Below are positions 1 through 9,587 of a stretch of 64,000 nt of DNA, piece after piece. Every line of letters begins with the position of its first letter. Positions within the stretch are counted from its first letter, which is position 1. The notes below the pieces were generated by a model. That model was not told the origin of the DNA. It was given only the letters and a program-made list of their open reading frames with translations, and made no database searches. The stretch lies in contig NZ_OZ024668.1 of the NCBI RefSeq assembly GCF_902497775.2, positions 1,077,826 through 1,141,825 of the forward strand, given 5' to 3'. The DNA comes from Pseudomonas fluorescens. GTDB lineage: Bacteria; Pseudomonadota; Gammaproteobacteria; Pseudomonadales; Pseudomonadaceae. Made by a program: the position numbers and the translations under genes.

Positions 1-486
1 GCCATCGTGGTCAACGTCCAGGGAGACGAGCCGCTGATTCCACCGGTGATCATCGATCAGGTGGCAGCCAACCTGGCGGCCCATCCGGAAGCGGGCATTG
101 CCACCCTGGCCGAGCCGATCAGCGACGTCGAAGCACTGTTCAACCCCAATGCGGTCAAGGTGGTCAGCGATTGCAACGGCCTGGCCTTGACCTTCAGTCG
201 TGCCCCCTTGCCGTGGGCGCGGGACGCCTTGGCACAGAGCCGCGAGCAACTGCCTGAGGGTGTGCCGTACCGGCGTCACATCGGCATGTACGCCTACCGC
301 GCCGGTTTCCTGCAGGATTTCGTCGCCTGGGGCCCGTGCTGGCTAGAGAAGACCGAGTCGCTGGAGCAGCTGCGGGCCCTCTGGCATGGCGTGCGTATTC
401 ACGTTGCCGATGCCATCGATGCGCCACCTGTGGGCGTCGATACCCCTGAAGACCTGGAGCGCGTACGGCGCTTGCTGGAGGCCTGA
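1..486 (+). CDS. kdsB: CMP-KDO synthetase (3-deoxy-manno-octulosonate cytidylyltransferase), 3' part
   Basis: The reading frame is open from the first base and ends in TGA at 484-486, so about 160 C-terminal codons are present and the N-terminus lies upstream of the window. KdsB couples CTP to KDO to make CMP-KDO for lipopolysaccharide inner core assembly in the cytoplasm. The conserved stretch [12 protein letters not shown] near the left edge and the [11 protein letters not shown] tail are typical of this family. The stop overlaps the start of the phosphatase gene by one base (TGATG), so the two are translationally coupled. The order kdsB-phosphatase-murB-rne is the usual one in Pseudomonas. 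Confidence 0.95.
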   Translation, partial: AIVVNVQGDEPLIPPVIIDQVAANLAAHPEAGIATLAEPISDVEALFNPNAVKVVSDCNGLALTFSRAPLPWARDALAQSREQLPEGVPYRRHIGMYAYRAGFLQDFVAWGPCWLEKTESLEQLRALWHGVRIHVADAIDAPPVGVDTPEDLERVRRLLEA

Positions 487-950
487 TGCGGGTTCTGTTC
501 GTGTGCCTGGGCAACATCTGCCGCTCGCCCACCGCCGAGGGCGTGCTGCGTCAGCAATTGCAGGCTGAAGGCCTGGGCGAACTGATCGAAGTGGCGTCGG
601 CCGGTACCGGTGACTGGCATGTCGGCAAGCAGCCTGATATCCGTACCTGCCGCACCGCGCGCATGCGTGGCTACGACTTGTCGCAGCAGCGTGCGCAGCA
701 GATCAAGGTCGCGCACTTCAATGAATGCGACCTGATCCTGGCCATGGACAAGAGCAATCTTGGCCATCTGCAGGCCATGCGCCCGGCCGGTGCGAAAGCC
801 GAGCTGGACCTGTTCCTGCGCCGCTATGAAGGCGCGCTGGATGAGGTGCCGGATCCTTACTACGGTGCCGAGCAGGATTTCGAGGAGGTCCTCGACCTGA
901 TCGAGGTCGCCTGCAGCCGTTTGGTCATCGAACTCAAGGGCCGTCTATGA
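486..950 (+). CDS. low molecular weight protein-tyrosine phosphatase
   Basis: This 154-residue protein has the full low-molecular-weight phosphatase signature. The P-loop CLGNICRS has nucleophile Cys7 and Arg13 (CX5R), and the general acid is Asp123 in the DPYY motif. The family removes phosphate from tyrosine; in Gram-negative bacteria related enzymes act on tyrosine kinases of exopolysaccharide export. No kinase or polysaccharide gene lies beside it here. Instead it sits between kdsB (1-base overlap) and murB (4-base ATGA overlap), so it is co-transcribed with envelope precursor genes. The physiological substrate cannot be read from the sequence. Confidence 0.92.
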   Translation: MRVLFVCLGNICRSPTAEGVLRQQLQAEGLGELIEVASAGTGDWHVGKQPDIRTCRTARMRGYDLSQQRAQQIKVAHFNECDLILAMDKSNLGHLQAMRPAGAKAELDLFLRRYEGALDEVPDPYYGAEQDFEEVLDLIEVACSRLVIELKGRL

Positions 951-1966
951 GCGGGCAGTGGCAGCAACAGGTATCGCTCAAGCCGTATAACACCTTTGGC
1001 ATTGATGTGAGGGCCCGGTATTTCACCGAAGCCCACAACGACGAAGAGGTGCGTCAGGCCTTGGCCCAGGCGAGTGAGCAGGGTGTACCGGTGCTGGTGG
1101 TGGGAGGCGGCAGCAACTTGCTGCTGACTGCCGATATCCAGGCACTGGTACTGCGTATGGCCAGCCGTGGCCTGCGCATCCTGTCGGACGACGGCGAGCG
1201 GGTGGTAGTTGAGGCCGAAGCTGGCGAACCCTGGCATCCGTTCGTGCAATGGAGTCTGTCCCAGGGCCTGGCCGGGCTGGAGAACCTCAGTTTGATCCCG
1301 GGCACAGTCGGCGCCGCACCGATGCAGAACATTGGCGCCTACGGTGTCGAGATCAAGGACGTATTCGCCGGGCTCACCGCGCTGGATCGCCAGACCGGCG
1401 AGCTGCGCGACTTCAACCTGCAAGAGTGCGCCTTCGCTTATCGCGACAGCCTGTTCAAGCGTAATCCGGGGCGCTGGTTGATCCTGCGCGTGCGCTTTGC
1501 CTTGAGTCGGGTCATGCATGCCCATCTGGACTACGGTCCGGTTCGCCAGCGTCTGAACGAGCAGGGCGTCAGCCAGCCGACTGCGCAAAATGTCAGTGAT
1601 GCGATTTGCAGTATCCGTCGGGAAAAACTACCTGACCCGGTCGAGCTGGGTAACGCCGGAAGTTTCTTCAAGAACCCGGTGGTAGCTGCGGTGCTGGCCG
1701 ACAAGATTCGCTTGCAGCATCCGGGGCTGGTGGCTTATCCACAGGCTGATGGCCAGTTCAAGCTGGCTGCCGGCTGGTTGATCGAGCAGGCGGGCTGGAA
1801 GGGCCATCGTGAAGGCGATGCCGGGGTGCATCGCTTGCAGTCGCTGGTGCTGGTCAACTATGGCCAGGCGACCGGTGTGCAGTTGCATCAACTGGCGCAG
1901 AAAATCCAGGCCGATATCCTCGAACGCTTCGGGGTTGAGCTGGAAATGGAACCGAACCTGTACTGA
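947..1966 (+). CDS. murB: UDP-N-acetylenolpyruvoylglucosamine reductase
   Basis: MurB reduces the enolpyruvyl group of UDP-GlcNAc-enolpyruvate with NADPH and FAD, giving UDP-MurNAc for peptidoglycan. The 339-residue protein carries the FAD-binding segments VVGGGSNLL and IPGTVGAAPMQNIGAYG; the Tyr-containing loop marks the long E. coli-like type I class. The GNAGSFFKNP segment holds the catalytic serine. The ATG at 947 overlaps the TGA of the phosphatase gene by four bases. It is the last gene of this transcription unit; a large palindrome and a bidirectional terminator separate it from rne, which converges on it. Confidence 0.97.
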   Translation: MSGQWQQQVSLKPYNTFGIDVRARYFTEAHNDEEVRQALAQASEQGVPVLVVGGGSNLLLTADIQALVLRMASRGLRILSDDGERVVVEAEAGEPWHPFVQWSLSQGLAGLENLSLIPGTVGAAPMQNIGAYGVEIKDVFAGLTALDRQTGELRDFNLQECAFAYRDSLFKRNPGRWLILRVRFALSRVMHAHLDYGPVRQRLNEQGVSQPTAQNVSDAICSIRREKLPDPVELGNAGSFFKNPVVAAVLADKIRLQHPGLVAYPQADGQFKLAAGWLIEQAGWKGHREGDAGVHRLQSLVLVNYGQATGVQLHQLAQKIQADILERFGVELEMEPNLY

Positions 1967-1996
1967 ATGAGTTGTAGGAGCGGGCAATAAAAAAGG

Positions 1997-2242
1997 TTCT
2001 TCACGGAATCCCGGGGGCTATGATTCTTGGGTTGGGTTGCGGGCTTATCCATTCGGTGCGGGGCTGCTGTTGGCCCCTTCCGCCCTTACGGCGGGTCCCT
2101 TTTGTTCTTGGCAACAGTTCCATGCCTATCTTTTCCCAAGAGAAAAGTAGGCCGCCGTAAAGGCGGAAGGGGCCAACAGCAGCCCCGCACTGAATGGATA
2201 AACTCGCAGCCTCAACATCCCAACCCGGGATTCCGTGAAGAG
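1997..2242. repeat. 246-bp imperfect palindromic intergenic element
   Basis: The two halves are near-complementary over about 110 bases each. The left arm runs from TTCTTCACGGAATCCCGGG through GCGGGGCTGCTGTTGGCCCC and CCTTACGGCGGG. The right arm repeats these blocks in reverse order and ends in CCCGGGATTCCGTGAAGAG. The centre, about 2110-2140, is unpaired. It contains no credible gene. A related core (CGCCCTTACGGCGG followed by TTAC and a T-run) recurs at 36290. It is probably a non-autonomous intergenic repeat, not a protein-coding element. A fragment of a REP sequence (TGTAGGAGCGGGC, 1973-1985) lies just before it. Confidence 0.8.
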
Positions 2243-2244
2243 CC

Positions 2245-2284
2245 AAAAAAAAGCCCCGCCAGTTACCTGGCGGGGCTTTTTTAT
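2245..2284. terminator. bidirectional rho-independent terminator, murB/rne
   Basis: A perfect stem, AAGCCCCGCCAG with CTGGCGGGGCTT around TTAC (roughly 2251-2279), is flanked by an A-run on the left and a T-run on the right. It can therefore end transcripts from both directions. It lies between the convergent genes murB and rne, 11 bases past the rne stop codon. Confidence 0.9.
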
Positions 2285-2295
2285 TGCCTGGAAGG

Positions 2296-5200
2296 TCAGA
2301 CGAGCGGTTTGTGCTCTTCTGCGGTTTCCAGTTTTTCTTCGACTACTTCTTCAGCCGGTGCGCCAGGCGCTTCTTCAACGACTACTGCAGCGCTGGCTTC
2401 GGCGGCGACCGCTGCAGCGGCGGCTGCGGCAGCTTCGGCTTCACGCTTGCGACGGCGAACTTCACGTGGATCGTTCGGCGCGCGACCGTTGCTGGTCAGG
2501 GCGCTGGCCGGTGCTTCGGCAGCTGGCTCTTCAACCGGGGCTGCTTCGGCAACTACGGGCGCAGGCGCTTCGACGACTTCGGCAACTGCTACCGGCTCGA
2601 CCACAACCGGTGCCTGGACTTCAGGCTCTGGCTCGACCGCAGCAACAGGCTCGATCACTTCAGCTGGCGCAGCAACAGGGGCTTCAACCACTGGAGCGAT
2701 GCTGGCTTCGACGGCTTCTGGTGCTTGCACCGGGGCAGTGAAGGGTTGCTCGACAACGGGTGCGGCAGCGACTTCAGCGACTTCAGCGGCCTGAGCGGTT
2801 TCCACCACTTCGGTTACTTCAGTCACTTGGGCCACTTCGGCGATCTCGGCGACTTCAACCACTGGCTGGGTTGCTTCGACGACGGTTTCGCTGGCAGCGA
2901 CTTCAACAACCGTCTGCTCTTCGACAGCAGCAGTGGCGCGTTCGGCCTGCTGGTTGGCTTCGGCTTCGGCTTCGGCGCTGATGTTGCTGGTAGCAACAGC
3001 GGCGGTCACGGCCAGGCCTGCGGCCAGTTCAGCACCCAGCTCGGAGGCTTGAGGCTGCTCTTCGCCGCCTTCTTCCGAACCTTCTACCAGGTTGCCGTTG
3101 GCATCGCGTTGACGCTCGCGACGGTTGCTGCGACGACGCTGGCCACGGGAGCGGCGGCGAGGGCGTTCGCCTTCGGTGCCTTCCTGGTTGTCATCCTGCA
3201 GCAGTTCTTCGTTCGGCAGTTGCTCTTCAGCGGCTTCAGCAGCCTGCTCGGCTGGACGAGGCTGGCGCTCTTCACGCGGCGGGCGCGGTGCACGCTCTTC
3301 ACGTGGGGTACGCTCTTCACGCGGAGCACGTTCTTCGCGCGGTGCGCGCTCTTCACGTGGTGCGCGTTCTTCGCGTGGAGCACGCTCTTCACGAGGCTGG
3401 CGCTCTTCACGCGGGGCGCGCTCAGGGCGCTCTTCGCGTACGGCCGGGGTGGCGGCATCCAGTGGCTCGCGCAGTTCGCGGACCGGACGGTCTTCGCGGG
3501 AGCGGCGCTCTTCACGTGGTGCGCGTGGTTGACGCTCTTCACGCGGTGGACGTGCTGCGCGCTCTTCGCGGGCAGGTGCTTCTTCGCGGGCTTCGCGTGG
3601 CTGACGCTCTTCACGTGGGGCGCGTTCGGCACGCTCTTCACGCGGTTTGCGGTCTTCGTCGCGGCGGCCGTTGCGGTTGCGGCTCTGCTGGCGACCGTTG
3701 CGACGCTCTTCGTTGCGTTGCGGGCGCTCGGTGGCAGGCTTCTCGGCTACCACAGGGGCGGCGGCAGGTTCGTCCTTGCCGGCAAACAGGCTCACCAGCG
3801 ACTTCACCAGGCCTTTGAACAGGCTTGGTTCAGGTGCGTGCTGAACCGGAGCGGCTACTGGTGCGGCAGCTTCGGCAGGTACCGGAGCGTTGGCGCGGGC
3901 CGGTGCGGTCTTGACTGCGGCTTCCTGGCGAACCAGGGTGCGGGTGGCGGCAGTCGGCTGGACTTCTTCGGTCTCGGCGGCAGCAATCTCGTAGCTGGAC
4001 TGGCTGCTAAGGGCTTCCGGGCTGTCGTCGCGCAGGCGCTGGACTTCGAAATGCGGGGTTTCCAGGTGATCGTTCGGCAGGATGACGATACGGGCCCGGG
4101 TACGCAGTTCGATCTTGGTGATCGAATTGCGTTTTTCGTTGAGCAGGAAGGCGGCAACCGGAATCGGCACTTGCGCGCGGACTTCAGCGGTGCGGTCTTT
4201 CAGGGCTTCTTCTTCGATCAGGCGCAGGATGGCCAGCGACAGCGATTCGACGTCGCGGATGATGCCGGTGCCGCTGCAGCGTGGGCAGACGATGCCGCTG
4301 CTTTCGCCAAGCGAAGGGCGCAGGCGCTGACGGGACATTTCCAGCAGGCCAAAGCGCGAGATACGGCCAACCTGTACGCGGGCACGGTCGGCTTCCAGGC
4401 ATTCGCGGACTTTTTCTTCCACGGCGCGCTGGTTCTTGGCCGGGGTCATGTCGATGAAGTCGATCACGATCAGGCCGCCGATGTCACGCAGGCGCAGCTG
4501 GCGGGCGATTTCCTCAGCCGCTTCCAGGTTGGTCTGCAGGGCGGTTTCCTCGATGTCGCTGCCTTTGGTGGCGCGCGCCGAGTTGATGTCGATGGAGACC
4601 AGGGCTTCGGTCGGGTCGATGACGATCGAGCCGCCGGACGGCAGGTCGACGACGCGCTGGAAGGCGGTCTCGATCTGGCTTTCGATCTGGAAGCGATTGA
4701 ACAGCGGCACGCTGTCTTCGTACAGCTTGATCTTGCTGGCGTACTGCGGCATCACCTGGCGGATGAAGGTCAGGGCTTCTTCCTGGGCGTCGATGCTGTC
4801 GATCAGTACTTCGCCGATATCCTGACGCAGGTAGTCACGGATGGCGCGGATGATGACGTTGCTTTCCTGGTAGATCAGGAACGGTGCGGCGCGGTCCTGG
4901 GAAGCTTCCTTGATCGCGGTCCACAGCTGCAGCAGGTAGTCGAGGTCCCACTGCATTTCTTCGCTGCTGCGGCCAAGGCCGGCAGTGCGAACGATCAGGC
5001 CCATGTCGGCAGGGGCGACCAGGCCGTTGAGGGCTTCGCGCAGTTCGTTGCGCTCTTCGCCTTCGATGCGACGGGAGATGCCACCGGCACGCGGGTTGTT
5101 CGGCATCAGCACCAGGTAACGACCGGCCAGGCTGATGAAGGTGGTCAGGGCTGCGCCCTTGTTGCCGCGCTCTTCTTTCTCGACCTGGACGATGACTTCC

Positions 5201-5487
5201 TGGCCTTCGCTGAGCACTTCCTTGATGTTCACCCGGCCTTCGGGCGACTTCTTGAAGTATTCGCGGGAGATTTCCTTCAGCGGCAGGAAGCCGTGACGCT
5301 CGGAGCCGAAGTCGACGAAAGCGGCTTCCAGGCTAGGTTCGATCCGGGTGATCCGGCCTTTGTAGATGTTGGCCTTCTTCTGCTCACGCGCGCCGGACTC
5401 GATGTCCAGGTCGTAGAGACGTTGGCCGTCCACCAGAGCTACACGCAACTCTTCGGGTTGAGTCGCGTTAATCAGCATTCTTTTCAT
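2296..5487 (-). CDS. rne: ribonuclease E
   Basis: This 1063-residue endoribonuclease starts [10 protein letters not shown] like E. coli RNase E, so the ATG at 5487 is chosen over an in-frame upstream start at 5535. The N-terminal half is catalytic: S1 domain about residues 37-120, metal-binding aspartates in SIDINS and DFIDM, and the zinc-link CPRCSGTG. The C-terminal half is the unstructured scaffold for the RNA degradosome. An amphipathic segment [16 protein letters not shown] (about 554-570) could serve as the membrane anchor. It is followed by Arg/Glu-rich repeats (PREERA hexapeptides, about 685-740) and an Ala/Val/Glu-rich tail. The enzyme processes tRNA and rRNA and degrades mRNA at the inner membrane. 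Confidence 0.97.
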   Translation of the reverse strand: MKRMLINATQPEELRVALVDGQRLYDLDIESGAREQKKANIYKGRITRIEPSLEAAFVDFGSERHGFLPLKEISREYFKKSPEGRVNIKEVLSEGQEVIVQVEKEERGNKGAALTTFISLAGRYLVLMPNNPRAGGISRRIEGEERNELREALNGLVAPADMGLIVRTAGLGRSSEEMQWDLDYLLQLWTAIKEASQDRAAPFLIYQESNVIIRAIRDYLRQDIGEVLIDSIDAQEEALTFIRQVMPQYASKIKLYEDSVPLFNRFQIESQIETAFQRVVDLPSGGSIVIDPTEALVSIDINSARATKGSDIEETALQTNLEAAEEIARQLRLRDIGGLIVIDFIDMTPAKNQRAVEEKVRECLEADRARVQVGRISRFGLLEMSRQRLRPSLGESSGIVCPRCSGTGIIRDVESLSLAILRLIEEEALKDRTAEVRAQVPIPVAAFLLNEKRNSITKIELRTRARIVILPNDHLETPHFEVQRLRDDSPEALSSQSSYEIAAAETEEVQPTAATRTLVRQEAAVKTAPARANAPVPAEAAAPVAAPVQHAPEPSLFKGLVKSLVSLFAGKDEPAAAPVVAEKPATERPQRNEERRNGRQQSRNRNGRRDEDRKPREERAERAPREERQPREAREEAPAREERAARPPREERQPRAPREERRSREDRPVRELREPLDAATPAVREERPERAPREERQPREERAPREERAPREERAPREERAPREERTPREERAPRPPREERQPRPAEQAAEAAEEQLPNEELLQDDNQEGTEGERPRRRSRGQRRRSNRRERQRDANGNLVEGSEEGGEEQPQASELGAELAAGLAVTAAVATSNISAEAEAEANQQAERATAAVEEQTVVEVAASETVVEATQPVVEVAEIAEVAQVTEVTEVVETAQAAEVAEVAAAPVVEQPFTAPVQAPEAVEASIAPVVEAPVAAPAEVIEPVAAVEPEPEVQAPVVVEPVAVAEVVEAPAPVVAEAAPVEEPAAEAPASALTSNGRAPNDPREVRRRKREAEAAAAAAAAVAAEASAAVVVEEAPGAPAEEVVEEKLETAEEHKPLV
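3268..3432 (-). repeat. 18-bp tandem repeats encoding PREERA hexapeptides in rne
   Basis: Within the RNase E scaffold region the DNA repeats an 18-base unit (seen on the plus strand as CTCTTCACGNGGNGCGCG) about seven to nine times, encoding runs of [12 protein letters not shown] and PREERQ. The repeats lie in the arginine-rich, presumably RNA-binding part of the protein. The number of units could vary between strains by slippage. Confidence 0.8.
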
Positions 5488-6232
5488 GTAATACCGTCGG
5501 TTTCCGGGCTGCCGGAAACGGCGTTCGGCACACACGACTTCTCACGGTCGGTGTCAGGTGCGCAAGGGGTGGCGGGCCACCCCCGTGTCCAGCAACTTTC
5601 GAGTCCGACTGGTCACCCAGTACTGCCGAAGTCGCGACGACGCGTCCTGCTTGCTGTGGTGTCAAATGCACTCAGTCAGGAGGAGGAATCAGCCTTCGGC
5701 CGTGGACGCCCGTGGGGCATCTTGATCAAGACCGGGTCCGGTCGCCTGGCCAATAGGCCGCTGGACTGGACGCAGTACTACACGGTCCGACGGTTGTGCA
5801 TCTCCACCCTACACGTATCCCTGATAATTCGGGTGCTGCCGCGCGCTGAATCCGCAACGGGTTGCATTTTCGCCAGCTCCATACGGGAGCCCGCGCCTTT
5901 TATGTCCAAGGCTGGTATTTCCGAAGCCGTCGCCATGACTGCGTGAAATTGACGGCACTGACAGAGTGGCAGCGAAAAAAAACGTGGGGGAGGGTGAAAT
6001 ACCGCTCTTATGGTTTTTTATCGGTCTTCTCTGCACGGCGCTGGTGGCGATTCCAGGCATTTCTGTAAACTGGCGAAAGCCCCGTCGGACGGCCTCGCGT
6101 CCTCGAGAATTGCGTCGGTCAGGGCCGGCTGTAAGCCGTGAGTCCGCTGGCCAGCCGCTTTTGGCGGCGTTCGCGACTATAGCAGCAATCATTAAGTGCT
6201 TCAAATCCATAAAAAATTGTTATGATTGGCAA
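5488..6232. other. 745-bp divergent intergenic region, rne leader and rluC upstream
   Basis: No credible gene is seen between rne and rluC. The region should hold the rne promoter and a long 5' leader on the minus strand and the rluC promoter on the plus strand. RNase E in enterobacteria controls its own mRNA through a structured leader, and a separate conserved rne leader structure has been described for Pseudomonas relatives. Two strong hairpins lie close to the rne start (5500-5519 and 5566-5583). A possible -10 TATGAT (6221-6226) precedes rluC. Exact transcription starts cannot be read. Confidence 0.6.
5500..5519 (-). promoter_or_regulatory. perfect hairpin just upstream of the rne start codon
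   Basis: On the minus strand GTTTCCGG and CCGGAAAC pair over eight bases around a four-base loop, ending 12 bases before the ATG. A second hairpin, GGGGTGG with CCACCCC around four bases, lies at 5566-5583. Together they fit a structured, autoregulatory rne 5' leader. The function is inferred from how RNase E genes are known to be controlled. Confidence 0.6.
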
Positions 6233-7189
6233 ATGACGACTAATGCCCCTCCGACCTCCGGCGTCCAGCTGATCGAGGTCGCGCCGGAACTTGCCGGCCA
6301 ACGAATCGATAATTTTCTCATAACGAAGCTCAAGGGTGTTCCCAAGACCTTGATTTACCGCATTTTGCGAAAAGGCGAAGTGCGCGTGAACAAGGGCCGG
6401 ATCAAGCCCGAGTACAAGTTGCAGGCCGGTGATGTCGTGCGCGTGCCGCCCGTTCGTCTGCCTGAACGCGACGAGCCGGTGCCAGTGGCCCAGGGTTTGC
6501 TTCAGCGTCTTGAGGCCGCGATCGTCTACGAAGACAAGGCCTTGATTGTGCTCAACAAACCGGCCGGCATCGCCGTGCACGGTGGCAGCGGCCTGAATTT
6601 CGGTGTGATCGAAGCCTTTCGTCAGATGCGCCCGGATGCCAAGGAACTGGAGCTGGTCCATCGCCTGGACCGTGACACCTCGGGCCTGCTGATGATCGCC
6701 AAGAAACGCAGCATGTTGCGTCACCTGCACGCCGCCCTGCGTGGCGACGGTGTCGACAAGCGCTACATGGCCCTGGTTCGTGGTCATTGGGCCACCGCCA
6801 AGAAGCAGGTCAATGCGCCGTTGCTCAAGAGCAACCTGCGTTCTGGCGAGCGTATGGTCGAGGTCAATGACGAAGGCAAGGAGGCGCTGACGATCTTCCG
6901 CGTGCTGCGCCGTTTCGGTGAGTTCGCCACTATTGTCGAGGCGCGTCCGATCACCGGTCGTACCCACCAGATTCGCGTGCATGCCCTGCATGCCGGGCAT
7001 TGCATTGCCGGCGACAGCAAGTATGGCGATGAAGATTTCACCCGCGAGATTCGCGACCTGGGTGGCAAGCGCCTGTTCCTGCATGCCTATGCCCTGACCG
7101 TGCCGCTGCCTGACGGCGGCGAGCTCAAACTCGAGGCGCCAGTGGACGAGATGTGGGCCAAGACTGTGGAGCGCCTGAGTGCAGCGTGA
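6233..7189 (+). CDS. rluC: 23S rRNA pseudouridine synthase RluC
   Basis: RluC makes pseudouridine at positions 955, 2504 and 2580 (E. coli numbering) of 23S rRNA. The 318-residue protein has an N-terminal S4 RNA-binding domain (about 22-80) and a RluA-type catalytic domain with the signature HRLDRDTSG, catalytic Asp146. The reading frame stays open upstream to 5966, but the protein aligns with the family from MTTNAPP, giving the ATG at 6233. No good Shine-Dalgarno sequence precedes this ATG. Its stop lies inside the next gene, which starts at a GTG 11 bases upstream of the end. Confidence 0.93.
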   Translation: MTTNAPPTSGVQLIEVAPELAGQRIDNFLITKLKGVPKTLIYRILRKGEVRVNKGRIKPEYKLQAGDVVRVPPVRLPERDEPVPVAQGLLQRLEAAIVYEDKALIVLNKPAGIAVHGGSGLNFGVIEAFRQMRPDAKELELVHRLDRDTSGLLMIAKKRSMLRHLHAALRGDGVDKRYMALVRGHWATAKKQVNAPLLKSNLRSGERMVEVNDEGKEALTIFRVLRRFGEFATIVEARPITGRTHQIRVHALHAGHCIAGDSKYGDEDFTREIRDLGGKRLFLHAYALTVPLPDGGELKLEAPVDEMWAKTVERLSAA

Positions 7190-7871
7190 TTACGACCTGC
7201 TGATCTTCGACTGGGACGGTACCCTGGCCGACTCCATCGGCCGCATCGTCGAGGCCATGCACCTGGCCGCCGGTCGCGCAGGGTATGCCACCTGCGCTGA
7301 CGAGGCGGTCAAGGGTATTATCGGCCTGGCGCTGCCTGAGGCCATCAGTGTGCTTTATCCGCACCTCGATACGGCCCAGGTGGCGGAGTTCCGCCAGCAC
7401 TATGCTGACGTGTACATGGCCCTGGATGACCAGCCTTCGCCGCTGTTCGGGGGCGTGGTCGAGTCGCTGGAGGCTTTTCGGGCCGAGGGCTACCGCCTGG
7501 CGGTGGCGACCGGCAAGGCTCGTCGCGGCCTGGATCGGGTGTTGCGCGCCAACGGTTGGGAAGACTATTTCGACATCACTCGCGCGGCCGACGAGAGTCG
7601 CGGCAAGCCGCACCCGCAGATGCTCGAAGAGATCCTCGCGCATTGCCAGGTCGAACCGCAGCGTGCGTTGATGGTCGGAGATTCTTCATTCGACCTGTTG
7701 ATGGCCAGCAATGCCGGCATGCACTCGGTAGCGGTTGGCTACGGCGCCATGTCGCTGGAGGCCTTGAGTGCCTTCGGGCCACAGGTGTGTATCGATCATT
7801 TTTCACAGTTGCAGGCCTGGCTTCGCCGCGTGCCTGTAGCAGTACATTCCAGGGTAGGTGAGCATGGCTGA
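7179..7871 (+). CDS. HAD-IA family phosphatase (phosphoglycolate phosphatase-like)
   Basis: The 230-residue protein begins with the HAD nucleophile motif DWDGTLADS (Asp11, Asp13), has the conserved Thr/Ser region VATGKAR, and the C-terminal metal motif MVGDSSFD. These mark a haloacid-dehalogenase phosphatase with a small helical cap (subfamily IA). The substrate is not evident; phosphoglycolate phosphatases and PPi phosphatases are relatives. A GTG start at 7179 is chosen because it gives the shortest credible N-terminus before the nucleophile; it overlaps rluC by 11 bases. Its stop overlaps the sppA start region, so rluC, this gene and sppA look like one operon. Confidence 0.88.
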   Translation: MQRDYDLLIFDWDGTLADSIGRIVEAMHLAAGRAGYATCADEAVKGIIGLALPEAISVLYPHLDTAQVAEFRQHYADVYMALDDQPSPLFGGVVESLEAFRAEGYRLAVATGKARRGLDRVLRANGWEDYFDITRAADESRGKPHPQMLEEILAHCQVEPQRALMVGDSSFDLLMASNAGMHSVAVGYGAMSLEALSAFGPQVCIDHFSQLQAWLRRVPVAVHSRVGEHG

Positions 7872-8856
7872 CGAGTGGAAGGCGCCCAGCGCCGAAGGTA
7901 ACGACGGCAACGAAGATCAGAAAAGCTGGAAGCTGCTGGAGAAAACCCTCCTGGCCGGTGTGCAGGAGCAGCGTCGGGCCCGGCGCTGGGGGATTTTTTT
8001 CAAGCTGCTGACCTTTGTCTACCTGTTTGGCATCTTTGCCCTGTTTACGCCATTGATGGACATGGACAAGGCTGCCTCGCGCAGCGCCAGCCATACCGCG
8101 CTGGTCGAGGTGCGCGGGATGATCGCCGATCAGGAGCCCGCCAGTGCCGACAACATCGTCAGCGGCTTGCGCGAGGCGTTCAAGGATCCGAAAACCAAGG
8201 CGGTGATCTTGCGCATCAACAGCCCGGGCGGCAGTCCGGTGCAGTCGGGTTACATCTACGATGAAGTCCGCCGACTGCGCGCTGAATATCCGGCGATCAA
8301 GCTGTATGCGGTCATCAGTGACCTGGGGGCTTCCGGTGCTTACTACATTGCCAGCGCCGCAGATCAGATCTACGCCGACAAGGCCAGTCTGGTGGGCTCT
8401 ATCGGTGTGACTGCGGCGGGTTACGGCTTTGTCGGCACCATGGAAAAACTCGGTGTCGAACGCCGTACCTACACCGCCGGTGAGCACAAGGCGTTCCTGG
8501 ACCCGTTCCAGCCGCAAAAGCCTGAAGAAACTGCGTTCTGGCAAGGTGTGCTGGAAACCACCCACAAGCAGTTCATTGCCAGCGTCAAGCAGGGCCGTGG
8601 TGAGCGCCTCAAGGACAAAGAGCATCCCGAGCTGTTCAGTGGTCTGATCTGGTCGGGCGAGCAAGCGCTGGCCCTGGGGCTGGTGGATGGCCTGGGTAGC
8701 GCCGGTTACGTGGCGCGTGAGGTGGTGGGGGAAAAGGAGCTGGTTGACTTCACCGTCGAGGAATCGCCGTTCGACCGCTTCTCCAAGCGCCTGGGTGCCA
8801 GTGTTGCCGAGCACCTGGCGATGTGGATGGGCTTTCAGGGGCCATCGCTGCGCTGA
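7864..8856 (+). CDS. sppA: signal peptide peptidase SppA-type S49 serine protease
   Basis: This membrane protease of 330 residues belongs to the short SppA form. It has a cytoplasmic N-terminus, one membrane segment at about residues 44-63 and a single S49 protease domain. Ser157 in GASGAYY and Lys209 in GEHKA are positioned like the Ser-Lys dyad of Bacillus SppA. The family degrades released signal peptides and misfolded membrane proteins. The ATG at 7864 is preferred; a GTG two codons earlier (7858) is possible. The start overlaps the end of the phosphatase gene by eight bases. Confidence 0.9.
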   Translation: MADEWKAPSAEGNDGNEDQKSWKLLEKTLLAGVQEQRRARRWGIFFKLLTFVYLFGIFALFTPLMDMDKAASRSASHTALVEVRGMIADQEPASADNIVSGLREAFKDPKTKAVILRINSPGGSPVQSGYIYDEVRRLRAEYPAIKLYAVISDLGASGAYYIASAADQIYADKASLVGSIGVTAAGYGFVGTMEKLGVERRTYTAGEHKAFLDPFQPQKPEETAFWQGVLETTHKQFIASVKQGRGERLKDKEHPELFSGLIWSGEQALALGLVDGLGSAGYVAREVVGEKELVDFTVEESPFDRFSKRLGASVAEHLAMWMGFQGPSLR

Positions 8857-8871
8857 TTGCCTGGTTCATTG

Positions 8872-8902
8872 AAAAAGCCGACCCTTCGAGGTCGGCTTTT
8901 TT
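8872..8902. terminator. bidirectional terminator, sppA/maf
   Basis: The stem AAAAAGCCGACC / GGTCGGCTTTTTT closes a TTCGA loop and has A- and T-runs on its two sides. It lies between the convergent genes sppA and maf and can serve both. Confidence 0.9.
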
Positions 8903-8913
8903 GTGTGTTGGTG

Positions 8914-9492
8914 TCAGGGCAGCCTCACGCCTTCAGCTAGCAGCATGTCCACCAGGCGAATCAGCGGCAGGCCGATCAGGCTGGTGGCGTCCACTCCGTG
9001 GGTGCTCTGGAACAGGCTTACGCCCAGGCCTTCGGCCTTGAAGCTGCCGGCGCAGTCATAGGGCTGCTCGGCGCGCAGGTAGCGCTCGATGCGCGGCAGG
9101 TCGAGTTCACGCATGTTGACGGTGAAAGGCACGCAGTCGACCTGGCAGTGCCCGGTAGCGCTGTTGAGCAGCGCGAGGCCGGTGAGAAAGGTCACATGGT
9201 TGCCGCTGGCCGCCAGCAGTTGCTCGCAGGCGCGTTCGAAAGTGTGCGGTTTGCCGAGTATCTGCTCGCCGAGCACGGCGACCTGGTCGGAGCCGATGAT
9301 CAGATGCCCCGGATGGCTGCCGGCCAGGGCCTGGGCTTTCTCTTGGGCCAGGCGCTTGACCAGGTCAAGGGCGGGCTCTTCGCTCAGGCGTTGTTCGTCG
9401 ATATCCGGTGAGGCCCAGCTGAACGGCAGGCGCAGGCGTTCGAGCAGTTCGCGCCGGTAAGGTGAGCTGGAAGCCAGTAATAAAGGCAGCAT
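8914..9492 (-). CDS. Maf/YceF-type nucleotide pyrophosphatase
   Basis: Maf proteins hydrolyse non-canonical or modified nucleoside triphosphates to monophosphates. The 192-residue sequence has the N-terminal signature LLLASSSPYRRELL, the SDQ motif with catalytic-site Asp69, and GVDATSLIGLPL near the end. The SSPYRR form and the position next to yceD-rpmF-plsX match the YceF branch, which prefers 7-methyl-GTP. That substrate is known for E. coli YceF and is only inferred here. It is divergent from yceD with 95 bases between the starts. Confidence 0.9.
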   Translation of the reverse strand: MLPLLLASSSPYRRELLERLRLPFSWASPDIDEQRLSEEPALDLVKRLAQEKAQALAGSHPGHLIIGSDQVAVLGEQILGKPHTFERACEQLLAASGNHVTFLTGLALLNSATGHCQVDCVPFTVNMRELDLPRIERYLRAEQPYDCAGSFKAEGLGVSLFQSTHGVDATSLIGLPLIRLVDMLLAEGVRLP

Positions 9493-9549
9493 GATAGACT
9501 CCTGGACGGGTGAAACGATTCTAACATGCTGAACGGAGCCGAATTTCCT

Positions 9550-9578
9550 TTGACAGGGGCGGGGGTCATCCCTAGAAT
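9550..9578 (+). promoter_or_regulatory. sigma70 promoter of yceD-rpmF-plsX
   Basis: TTGACA (9550-9555) and TAGAAT (9573-9578) are separated by exactly 17 bases. Transcription would start near 9585, only about three bases before the yceD ATG at 9588. No Shine-Dalgarno sequence lies in between, so the message would be almost leaderless. Confidence 0.8.
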
Positions 9579-9587
9579 GCTGCGCCT

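Noticed and set aside
2284..5946. A 1220-codon open frame on the plus strand opposite rne
   Set aside because: It lies antisense to RNase E, whose family match is unmistakable. The frame is open because of high GC and the repetitive scaffold region; its product is low-complexity (Phe/Gly/Arg-rich) with no domain.
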